This document shows positions 1-4,896 of a stretch of 6,778 bases of DNA, one piece after another. The notes under the pieces were generated by a model. It saw only the letters and a program-made list of their open reading frames with translations, searched no databases and was not told the DNA's origin. Position numbers and translations under genes: made by a program. The stretch comes from Candidatus Eiseniibacteriota bacterium (lineage in GTDB: Bacteria > Eisenbacteria > RBG-16-71-46 > CAIMUX01). The stretch's first letter is position 1, and each line of letters begins with the position of its first letter. Location: NCBI GenBank assembly GCA_020431745.1, contig JAGQHR010000173.1, positions 1-6,778 on the forward strand. The letters are read 5' to 3'.

Positions 1-550
1 CGACACCGGTCCCGTCGACTATCTGGGCGCCTTCGCCGTCACTGCGGGACTCGGGATCGAGGAGCACGTGCGGCGGTTCGAAGCCGCGGGGGACGACTAC
101 GACGCGATCCTCCTCAAAGCACTGGCCGATCGACTCGCCGAGGCGAGCGCCGAGTACGTCCACGAACAGGCACGGATCCAGTGCGGCTTCGGCGCCGGCG
201 AGAACCTCTCCAAAGAGGACCTGATCCGCGAGCGCTATCGCGGAATCCGGCCCGCCCCCGGGTATCCGGCCTGTCCGGATCACACCGAGAAGCGGACCCT
301 CTTCGCGCTGCTCGACGCCGAGAACCGGATCGGGGTGCGGCTCACCGAGAGCTGCGCGATGCTGCCGGCCGCCTCCGTCAGCGGGCTCTATTTCAATCAT
401 CCGCAAGCGCGCTACTTCGCGGTCGGGAAGATCGGCGCCGATCAGGTCGCGGACTACGCGCGGCGCAAGGGGATCGAGGTCGAGGAAGCGGAGATGTGGC
501 TGGCCCCCAACCTCGGCTATCGTCCGGCGGCTCCGGCCCGCACCCTCTGA
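1..550 (+). CDS. metH: Cobalamin-dependent methionine synthase, C-terminal activation domain (5' part outside window)
   Basis: MetH transfers a methyl group from methyltetrahydrofolate through cobalamin to homocysteine, making methionine in the cytoplasm. Only the last 182 residues are present; the frame begins at base 2 and ends at TGA 548-550. They cover the AdoMet-binding reactivation domain, which remethylates oxidised cobalamin. Diagnostic motifs are KALADRLAEA, ENLSKEDLIRERYRGI, the AdoMet-binding RPAPGYPACPDHTEK, LTESCAM followed by ASVSGLYF, and the C-terminal DYARRKG and WLAPNLGY, all in E. coli MetH order. The E. coli protein reads SVSGWYF where this one has SVSGLYF, a mild change. 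The stop overlaps the start of the MEMO-family gene (TGATG), so the two are probably co-transcribed and translationally coupled. Whether the folate, homocysteine and cobalamin modules are in the same polypeptide cannot be seen here. Family assignment is near certain. Confidence 0.97.
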   Translation, partial: DTGPVDYLGAFAVTAGLGIEEHVRRFEAAGDDYDAILLKALADRLAEASAEYVHEQARIQCGFGAGENLSKEDLIRERYRGIRPAPGYPACPDHTEKRTLFALLDAENRIGVRLTESCAMLPAASVSGLYFNHPQARYFAVGKIGADQVADYARRKGIEVEEAEMWLAPNLGYRPAAPARTL

Positions 551-1578
551 TGCAGTTCTCGATGGCGATTCCATCGACGCCCGCTTTGCGCGGTCAGCGC
601 GACGGGATCGGCTTCGCCACGCACGCCGCGGACATGGCGGCCGTTTGGGATGCCTCTGCGAAAGACCCGCGTCCGCTTTCCTTGTCCGCCCTGCCGGTGA
701 CTCCGGTGGTCGGTGCGATCTGTCCTCATGACGACTATCTCTACGCGGGACGCGTCTATCGCGAGATCCTTCCCGCCCTGACGGCTCGGACCGTGATCGT
801 CGTCGGGGTGTTCCACGCCTATGCCCGCTCCGGGTTTCGCGATCGAATCGTCTTCGACTCGCACGCGCACTGGCGGACACCGGACGGCGAGATTCCCGTG
901 TCCGACCTGCGGGCAGAATGGCAGGCGCACTGGCGTCCCACCGACTGGTCCGTCGAGGACGAGATGCACGACGCGGAGCACTCCGTCGAGGCGATCGTCT
1001 ATTGGCTGCGACACCGTCACCCGGCCCGGGAGATCGTCCCGATCCTGGTGCCCGGGATGAGTCTGCTACGCCTGCTCTCCCTCGCCGACGGCGCCGCGGA
1101 GGCTCTCGCCGGGGTGATGTCCGCCCGCGGACTCGCGTTGGGCAGCGACGTCGCGATCGTGATCTCCGCCGATGCCGTCCACTACGGACCCGACTTCGGA
1201 CACTGTCCGTTCGGGGAGGGTGGGATCGACGCCTATCGGGCGGCCGTCGACGCCGATCTGGATCTGCTCCGCACCTCGATCGCGGGAACGGTCGATTCCT
1301 CGCGCATCGCTGCGCTCTACGAGACGTTCGTCGATCCGCAGCAACCGGACCGGTATCGGCTCACCTGGTGCGGGCGCTTCTCGATTCCGTTCGGGATGGC
1401 GCTCCTCGACGGTCTCCACCGGCGTCTTGGAAACGCCATGACGAGAGCCCTTCCGATCGCCTACGCCACGTCGGTCGGGCTGCCGCAGCTCTCCGTGCGT
1501 GGAGATCTGGGGCTCACGGCGCCGGCCAGCCTCTACCACTTCGTCGGCCACCCGGCCGTCGCCTTCACGTCAGCTTAG
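550..1578 (+). CDS. MEMO1/AmmeMemoRadiSam-B family protein (LigB-like fold)
   Basis: A 342-residue protein of the MEMO family, related in fold to class III (LigB-type) extradiol dioxygenases; the bacterial biochemical role is not established. Family motifs appear in order: ICPHDDYLYAG with H60, VVGVFHAY with H89, EHSVEAIVYWLRH (143-155), VISADAVHYG with D208 and H211, and WCGRFSIPFG with C274. H60, H89, D208, H211 and C274 match in order H49, H81, D189, H192 and C244 of human MEMO1, the putative metal and active-site residues. It is somewhat longer than most family members because of a roughly 50-residue N-terminal segment with no visible motif. The ATG at 550 overlaps the metH stop as TGATG with no clear Shine-Dalgarno, implying re-initiation after metH; ATG 562 is an alternative. 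The frame stays open upstream to 181, but that part only shadows metH. No AMMECR1 or radical SAM partner is visible. The 3' end overlaps the convergent VOC gene by 14 bases. Confidence 0.88.
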   Translation: MQFSMAIPSTPALRGQRDGIGFATHAADMAAVWDASAKDPRPLSLSALPVTPVVGAICPHDDYLYAGRVYREILPALTARTVIVVGVFHAYARSGFRDRIVFDSHAHWRTPDGEIPVSDLRAEWQAHWRPTDWSVEDEMHDAEHSVEAIVYWLRHRHPAREIVPILVPGMSLLRLLSLADGAAEALAGVMSARGLALGSDVAIVISADAVHYGPDFGHCPFGEGGIDAYRAAVDADLDLLRTSIAGTVDSSRIAALYETFVDPQQPDRYRLTWCGRFSIPFGMALLDGLHRRLGNAMTRALPIAYATSVGLPQLSVRGDLGLTAPASLYHFVGHPAVAFTSA

Positions 1579-2026
1579 CGACCAACAGCCAAGTGGTGCC
1601 GAACGGGTCCGTGACCGGAGCGTAGCGGAGCGGCTCGTACATGAGCTGATCCGACGGAGCCTCCCCTTGTCCGCCCGCTTCGAGGAACTCCGCGTGCAGA
1701 CGATCCGCCTCTCCAGGAGTTTCGAGCATCAGAATGAGCTCGACATTGGTGGGGCCGCCCGTGCCACCGGCCAGCAAAGTGAACGACATCTCACCGAGCA
1801 TCCATCCGCGGGTTCCGTGACCCTCGACGTATCCGGGAGGGCCGAACACGCGGGTGTAGAACTCCAGTGCGCGGGCGAAGTCACGGACGTAGATTGCGGC
1901 GCCCCAAGAACGAACGTAGCGGAAGCGGGGCTCGGGCGTCGGGTCTACAAAGTACGACTTTCGATAGGTCTCATAGTCCACGGAACCTCCCGGATGCAGG
2001 TGCCCGGCTCGGGTGCAGTCGAACAT
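1565..2026 (-). CDS. VOC (glyoxalase/bleomycin resistance/dioxygenase) superfamily protein
   Basis: A 153-residue cytoplasmic protein with one vicinal-oxygen-chelate domain at about residues 40-151. The first beta-alpha unit reads AAIYVRDFARALEFYTRVFG, followed by GWMLGEMSFTLLAGG, then the second unit VELILMLETPGEADRLHAEF and the closing strand RYAPVTDPFGTTWLLV, which is typical of PhnB/glyoxalase-like members. The first strand lacks the usual metal-ligand histidine, so metal binding and substrate are unknown; the class includes enzymes, antibiotic-binding proteins and binding-only proteins. Start choice: ATG 2026-2024 has GGAG (2041-2038) 11 bases upstream. An upstream in-frame ATG at 2089 and TTG at 2101 would add 21-25 residues but have no Shine-Dalgarno. 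The first 35 residues are not part of the domain. It lies downstream of the secreted-protein gene on the same strand, 112 bases away, and overlaps the MEMO gene tail to tail. Confidence 0.85.
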   Translation of the reverse strand: MFDCTRAGHLHPGGSVDYETYRKSYFVDPTPEPRFRYVRSWGAAIYVRDFARALEFYTRVFGPPGYVEGHGTRGWMLGEMSFTLLAGGTGGPTNVELILMLETPGEADRLHAEFLEAGGQGEAPSDQLMYEPLRYAPVTDPFGTTWLLVAKLT

Positions 2027-2138
2027 CAGCCCGCTCACTCCACGGTGGACCGGCAGGCGGGGTGTGTTGCGGCAAAGCAAGCCTAGCATGGCCGCGCGCA
2101 AACGGGATGATCCGTTCGGGAGGGCTATGGGGACGCGG
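2027..2138. other. Intergenic spacer between secreted-protein gene and VOC gene
   Basis: This 112-base spacer separates two genes on the minus strand. It holds the Shine-Dalgarno-like GGAG (2038-2041) of the VOC gene and a weak five-base inverted repeat AACGG/CCGTT (2101-2105 with 2112-2116) that lacks a T-tract and is not a convincing terminator. I see no strong promoter. Co-transcription of the flanking genes is possible but unproven. Confidence 0.5.
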
Positions 2139-3293
2139 CTACGGGGCGCCGATCCGGACCGTGCCGCCCACGGCCTTCCAGCGGACGGTCGACGGGTAGG
2201 AGGAGACGTGATCGAGTGGGTAGCTGCCTGCTTGGATGCGCAGCTCCGCCCCGCCCCAGATCTGCGTGTAGGCCGAGTTGATGGAGTGAAAGGGATGAGC
2301 GGGAGTGCCGTCTTCCGAGCCCGTGGCGGCAGAGTCGACGCGAACGACTTTCGTGTAGTGCTTGAGCCAGACGTCGTCTCCCAGCGCGTCGTTGTCGAGC
2401 AGGATCACGTGGAGCTCTCCCGTGTGCGGCGACCCGGTGCCTTCCAGATCCCAGATCGTCACGCCCTCGGGTTCCTGGTAGTTCGGGAATCCGGGATCGA
2501 ACTGGAAGTTGAAGGTCCCCGAGCCGTTGGTGCTTTGCTTGACGCGGCGCCAGGTCGCGGTATCGAAGACGACGATACCGTCGGCCACCAAGTACAGCAG
2601 CGATCCGTCCGCCGTGAACTCCCCGCCCTGGACGTGGTGCACGTTGAGAACGGCGCCGTTCTCGTCCCGCAACGTCACGGACTCCTCGAAATGCAAAGAG
2701 AGCGAGCCCTGTTGGAGCAGGTTCCAGTTGACCGAATACCGGCGAAGCTGGCTCACCGGATCGAAGTTCGAGCTGAAGAGCGATCCCTCGTCGTCGAAGG
2801 CGCACCAGGATGCATTGCTGGGGGATGGGTTGAACGCCGCGTGGTCGATGTAGTCCAGGCCGGCCGTGGCATGGAAGGCCGCGACCCCGGGCGGTCCGCC
2901 GTCCATGACCTCGATCGGAAGGAACAGATAGCCGTTTCCCTGCTCCTGGTGCACGCAGCCGTCGCCGAGGTGATCGTATCCGTCGTTGACGAGAGGGGTC
3001 ACGGTGCTGAGCGCTCGGTAGCTGTGTCCCGGGGTGCTCGGGCCGAGCTGATTCAGGTCGGTGGTGACGGGGGTGCGCCAGATGGCGTTGACCTGATTGA
3101 TGTACCAGTAGCCGTCGTCGTGCGCGATGCCCTGACACTCCTCGGTCCACGGCCCCTGCAGCTCGGAGGGATCATTCCCCAGATAGAGGTAGTGCGCCTG
3201 ATAGAGGTCGACGGCCCGGCCCGGCCCGGCCGCGCCGGCCAGCAGGATGGGGGCGCCCGCAGCGGTGAGGGCCAGGAGGCGTTTGGTGTGCAT
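2139..3293 (-). CDS. Secreted protein of unknown function, propeller-like body plus C-terminal beta-helix-like module
   Basis: A 384-residue protein I cannot assign to a named family. Residues 1-27 form a Sec signal peptide: basic HTKR, a hydrophobic stretch LLALTAAGAPILLAGAAG, and a likely cut after GRA, so it is exported. The body (about 28-316) is rich in Gly, Asp, Trp and Tyr, with strand-and-turn units such as QGIAHDDGYWYINQ, GNGYLFLPIEV, GGEFTADGSLLYLVADG and PEGVTIWDLEGTG, resembling beta-propeller blades. Residues 319-384 (DGTPAHPF, LRIQAGSYP, WKAVGGTVRIG) resemble the opening coils of right-handed beta-helix (DUF1565-like) proteins, but the chain stops after about two coils. Start: GAGGGG (3305-3300) abuts the ATG at 3299 but sits six bases before the ATG at 3293, so 3293 is chosen. 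The gene is divergent from the aldolase. No catalytic residues can be named; a binding or surface role is possible. Confidence 0.8.
   Translation of the reverse strand: MHTKRLLALTAAGAPILLAGAAGPGRAVDLYQAHYLYLGNDPSELQGPWTEECQGIAHDDGYWYINQVNAIWRTPVTTDLNQLGPSTPGHSYRALSTVTPLVNDGYDHLGDGCVHQEQGNGYLFLPIEVMDGGPPGVAAFHATAGLDYIDHAAFNPSPSNASWCAFDDEGSLFSSNFDPVSQLRRYSVNWNLLQQGSLSLHFEESVTLRDENGAVLNVHHVQGGEFTADGSLLYLVADGIVVFDTATWRRVKQSTNGSGTFNFQFDPGFPNYQEPEGVTIWDLEGTGSPHTGELHVILLDNDALGDDVWLKHYTKVVRVDSAATGSEDGTPAHPFHSINSAYTQIWGGAELRIQAGSYPLDHVSSYPSTVRWKAVGGTVRIGAP
3213..3231. repeat. Short GGCCC tandem repeat inside the signal-peptide coding region
   Basis: Nearly four copies of the pentamer GGCCC lie in a row within the codons for the end of the signal peptide (the AGPGRA region) of the secreted protein. 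Gain or loss of one unit would shift the frame. In such GC-rich DNA it may be chance. Confidence 0.4.
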
Positions 3294-3299
3294 GGTCAT

Positions 3300-3305
3300 C
3301 CCCTC
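3300..3305 (-). promoter_or_regulatory. Ribosome binding site of the secreted-protein gene (decides start)
   Basis: On the minus strand GAGGGG directly precedes ATGACCATG. It touches the first ATG (3299-3297), which is too close, and stands six bases before the second (3293-3291), a normal spacing. The second ATG is therefore the likely start. Confidence 0.65.
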
Positions 3306-3420
3306 GATGTCTCGTCCCAGAAGGCGTTTCTAGAACGGACAACACGGAACGGTGGGAAAGCGCACGCGAGGAGGAATCGGCTCTGGTAGCCTCGGCCGGT
3401 GTCCCGGAGTGGACCGGGGA
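3306..3420. other. Divergent intergenic region between secreted-protein gene and aldolase gene
   Basis: Promoters for both divergent genes should lie here unless they sit inside a coding end. I find no convincing pair of -35 and -10 boxes and no sigma-54 type GG-N10-GC site. A perfect AGGAGG at 3369-3374 on the plus strand is not followed by an in-range start codon. TTCTAGAA at 3329-3336 is a small palindrome of unknown meaning. Confidence 0.4.
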
Positions 3421-3427
3421 AAGGGGG
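3421..3427 (+). promoter_or_regulatory. Ribosome binding site of the aldolase gene (decides start)
   Basis: The purine run AAGGGGG lies four bases before ATG 3432. The longer in-frame alternative, GTG at 3399, has no Shine-Dalgarno and would add 11 residues (MSRSGPGKGGA) foreign to the family, so ATG 3432 is preferred. Confidence 0.6.
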
Positions 3428-3431
3428 CGCG

Positions 3432-4082
3432 ATGGCAGGGGACATGGACAAGCAGGGGATCGTCGACGAGATCGGGTTGCGGCGGGTCAGCGCGATCATC
3501 CGGACCAACGACGCCGACCTGGCTCGCAAGGCGATGCAGGCGGCCGTGCAGGGCGGTTTCCGGATGGTCGAGTTCACGCTCACCACACCCAAGGCGCTGG
3601 ACCTGATCGAGGAGTTCGCCCGCGATCGCGACCTGCTGGTCGGGGCGGGGACGGTGTTGTCGTCACAGGACGCCCGGCAGGCGGTGTCGGCGGGTGCGCG
3701 GTTCCTCGTGTCTCCGGTCACGGACGAGGAGATGATCGAGGCGGCCGACGAGCTGGGCGTCGCCAGCATTCCGGGAACGTTCACGCCCACGGAGATGGTG
3801 ATCGCCGAGCGCCTGGGGGCCGATCTCGTGAAGATCTTCCCCGCGCCCGCGGATCTCGTGCGGTTCGTGACCCAGATCCGGGGCCCGCTCCCGCACCTCA
3901 AACTGTTCCCCACGGCCGGGATCGACTCCGACAACTTCATCCCGGTGCTGCAGGCGGGAGCCTACGGGGCCGGCTTCGTCAGCTCGCTCTTCGTCCCGTC
4001 CGACCTGGCGAAGCGCGACTTCGACGCCATCGAGGCGCGGGCGGTCGCCATCCACAACCGCCTCCACGGCGCAAGCCAGTAG
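3432..4082 (+). CDS. eda: 2-keto-3-deoxy-6-phosphogluconate / 4-hydroxy-2-oxoglutarate aldolase (KDPG/KHG family)
   Basis: A 216-residue class I (Schiff-base) aldolase with a single TIM barrel, the usual family length. Members split KDPG to pyruvate and glyceraldehyde 3-phosphate (Entner-Doudoroff pathway) or cleave 4-hydroxy-2-oxoglutarate. Seen here: the start of the barrel at GLRRVSAIIRTND; general-base E47 in VEFTLTTP; GAGTVLS at 71-77; FLVSPVTDEEM at 91-101; SIPGTFTPTE at 112-121; Schiff-base K134 in LVKIFPAP; and LKLFPTAGI. E47 and K134 match E45 and K133 of E. coli Eda. The position of E. coli R49 is T51 here, and the phosphate loop TGG is TAG, so substrate preference may differ from E. 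coli and a different 2-keto-3-deoxy sugar acid is possible. No edd, kdgK or other sugar-acid gene is adjacent. ATG 3444 is a further possible start. The stop codon is followed after one base by the palindromic element. Confidence 0.93.
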   Translation: MAGDMDKQGIVDEIGLRRVSAIIRTNDADLARKAMQAAVQGGFRMVEFTLTTPKALDLIEEFARDRDLLVGAGTVLSSQDARQAVSAGARFLVSPVTDEEMIEAADELGVASIPGTFTPTEMVIAERLGADLVKIFPAPADLVRFVTQIRGPLPHLKLFPTAGIDSDNFIPVLQAGAYGAGFVSSLFVPSDLAKRDFDAIEARAVAIHNRLHGASQ

Positions 4083-4083
4083 C

Positions 4084-4132
4084 CTAGCCCGAACTATTCA
4101 CGAAGCGATCTGCTGCGGTGCTGGAGATGCCC
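4084..4132 (+). repeat. Left arm of long inverted repeat
   Basis: A 49-base arm beginning CTAGCCCGAACTATTCACG and ending GGTGCTGGAGATGCCC. It is the reverse-complement partner of 4222-4270, with two single mismatches in the outer part and a short shifted patch in the middle. Confidence 0.85.
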
Positions 4133-4167
4133 ATGGCTACTGCGTTGCGCTTGCCCTCCCTCCTCGA

Positions 4168-4185
4168 CGTAGTGCATCGACTACG
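4168..4185. repeat. Central hairpin at the dyad axis of the palindromic element
   Basis: CGTAGT (4168-4173) and ACTACG (4180-4185) are perfect inverted repeats around the six-base loop GCATCG. The centre at 4176.5 coincides with the centre of the whole element, so the element is one nested palindrome rather than two ends around an unrelated filler. Confidence 0.75.
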
Positions 4186-4221
4186 CCTGCGTCGTTCGGG
4201 CTGCGCGCGCCTTGTATCCAC

Positions 4222-4270
4222 GGGCATCTCCAGCACCTCGCGACGATCGTTCATGAATAGTCCGGGCTAG
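4222..4270 (-). repeat. Right arm of long inverted repeat
   Basis: Read on the minus strand this arm begins CTAGCCCGGACTATTCATG and ends GGTGCTGGAGATGCCC, mirroring the left arm. Bases 4267-4269 within it are the TAG stop codon of the lipoprotein gene. Confidence 0.85.
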
Positions 4271-4896
4271 GGTGAGGTGAGTTCTTCGGCCAGAAGGCGG
4301 GCCTTCCGGGCCAGTCCGGCGGCGGGTGCGACGTCCCGGCGGGCCAGGGCTTCCTGTGCCTGAGCGATCAGGCTGTAGATCGCCCGCAGGTTCTCCTTGT
4401 CGGCGCGGATGAGGTCGCTGGAATCGAATCTCCGCAGCAACCGCTGCGCCTCTTCCAAGTCGGCCCGCACGGCACGCTCGCTCTCGGTCCCGCGCGGCGC
4501 CACCGTTACGGGAGGCGGAGCGCTTGCCGCCGAGTCGACCGGCGACGGCGCACTGGTCGACTCGGCCGCCGCCGTCAGCGTGTCGGCCGCCGCGGGGGCT
4601 GCCGCGACCGGGGGAGTCGGGGGCCGCTTCCGGACCGGTGGCTTGTCTTCCGGGAGCGGACGCGGCAGGAAGATGATCTCGAAGCCGTTCTGGCCGTAGT
4701 CCTGTCCCGGCAGCGGCGTCACGCCCGAGGGATCCTTCGCGCGATCGGTGGGCGACTGCTCGGCCGTCAGGACGGGTGGCTCCGGTGGGCCCACGAAAGC
4801 CGGCTCTCCGAACTGCGGCCACATCGCGCAGCCCGTGAGCGGGAGGAAGGAGGCGGCGGTGACGAGCCGCACGATGTGCAGAGTCGATGTCTTCAT
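4267..4896 (-). CDS. Small lipoprotein with Pro/Ala-rich linker and helical C-terminus
   Basis: A 209-residue predicted lipoprotein of no named family. The N-terminus MKTSTLHIVRLVTAASF is followed by lipobox LTGC (C23 would be lipidated; A24 next to it suggests outer-membrane sorting under the E. coli rule). Residues about 85-135 are low-complexity Pro/Ala/Ser, likely a flexible or wall-spanning linker. Residues 138-209 are a charged amphipathic helical hairpin (ADLEEAQRLLRRF, ENLRAIYSLIAQAQEAL, GLARKARLLAEEL), like helical domains found in other envelope lipoproteins. The ATG at 4896 overlaps the kinase stop as ATGA, so translation is probably coupled; the frame remains open upstream inside the kinase gene, but that stretch lacks a signal peptide. 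Position last in the kinase operon suggests a linked envelope role, which is inference. Its TAG stop lies in the end of the palindromic element. Confidence 0.82.
   Translation of the reverse strand: MKTSTLHIVRLVTAASFLPLTGCAMWPQFGEPAFVGPPEPPVLTAEQSPTDRAKDPSGVTPLPGQDYGQNGFEIIFLPRPLPEDKPPVRKRPPTPPVAAAPAAADTLTAAAESTSAPSPVDSAASAPPPVTVAPRGTESERAVRADLEEAQRLLRRFDSSDLIRADKENLRAIYSLIAQAQEALARRDVAPAAGLARKARLLAEELTSP

Larger units (their letters stand above)
4084..4270. mobile_element. 187-bp palindromic MITE/REP-like element with CTAG ends
   Basis: The two 49-base ends (4084-4132 and 4222-4270) are imperfect inverted repeats. Outer blocks pair as CTAGCCCG, one mismatch, ACTATTCA, one mismatch, GAA, then CGATC after a one-base shift. 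The inner block GGTGCTGGAGATGCCC (4117-4132) pairs perfectly over 16 bases with 4222-4237. A small hairpin CGTAGT/ACTACG (4168-4173 with 4180-4185) lies exactly at the dyad axis, 4177. The core between the arms is 89 bases and carries no convincing gene. CTAG at both outer edges could be a 4-base target duplication, as produced by some IS5-group transposases, or simply part of the repeat. It sits between two convergent genes and supplies the lipoprotein stop codon. A non-autonomous element is my inference; a very large bidirectional terminator is the alternative, though no T-tract follows either arm. Confidence 0.6.

Noticed and set aside
181..549. Upstream in-frame extension of the MEMO gene
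   Set aside because: It overlaps metH coding sequence and translates to Arg-rich sequence without family similarity; the natural start is the TGATG junction.
2101..2116. AACGG/CCGTT inverted repeat as a terminator for the secreted-protein gene
   Set aside because: Stem of only five pairs and no T-tract on the minus strand.
3369..3374. Perfect AGGAGG on the plus strand as a ribosome site for a small leader peptide
   Set aside because: No ATG, GTG or TTG follows at a usable distance; the aldolase start has its own purine run at 3421-3427.
2013..3389. Long plus-strand open stretch (about 458 codons) antisense to the secreted protein
   Set aside because: The minus-strand reading has a signal peptide, Shine-Dalgarno and ordered motifs; the plus-strand translation is Arg/Val/Gly-rich with no motif.
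4084..4270. Palindromic element as an ordinary intrinsic terminator only
   Set aside because: The arms are much longer than needed, no T-run follows either arm, and CTAG ends plus nested symmetry fit a repeat element better. A secondary termination role remains possible.
4397..4822. Open frames on either strand overlapping the lipoprotein gene
   Set aside because: Ala/Gly/Arg-rich shadow translations; the frame with the lipobox and helical C-terminus is the real one.
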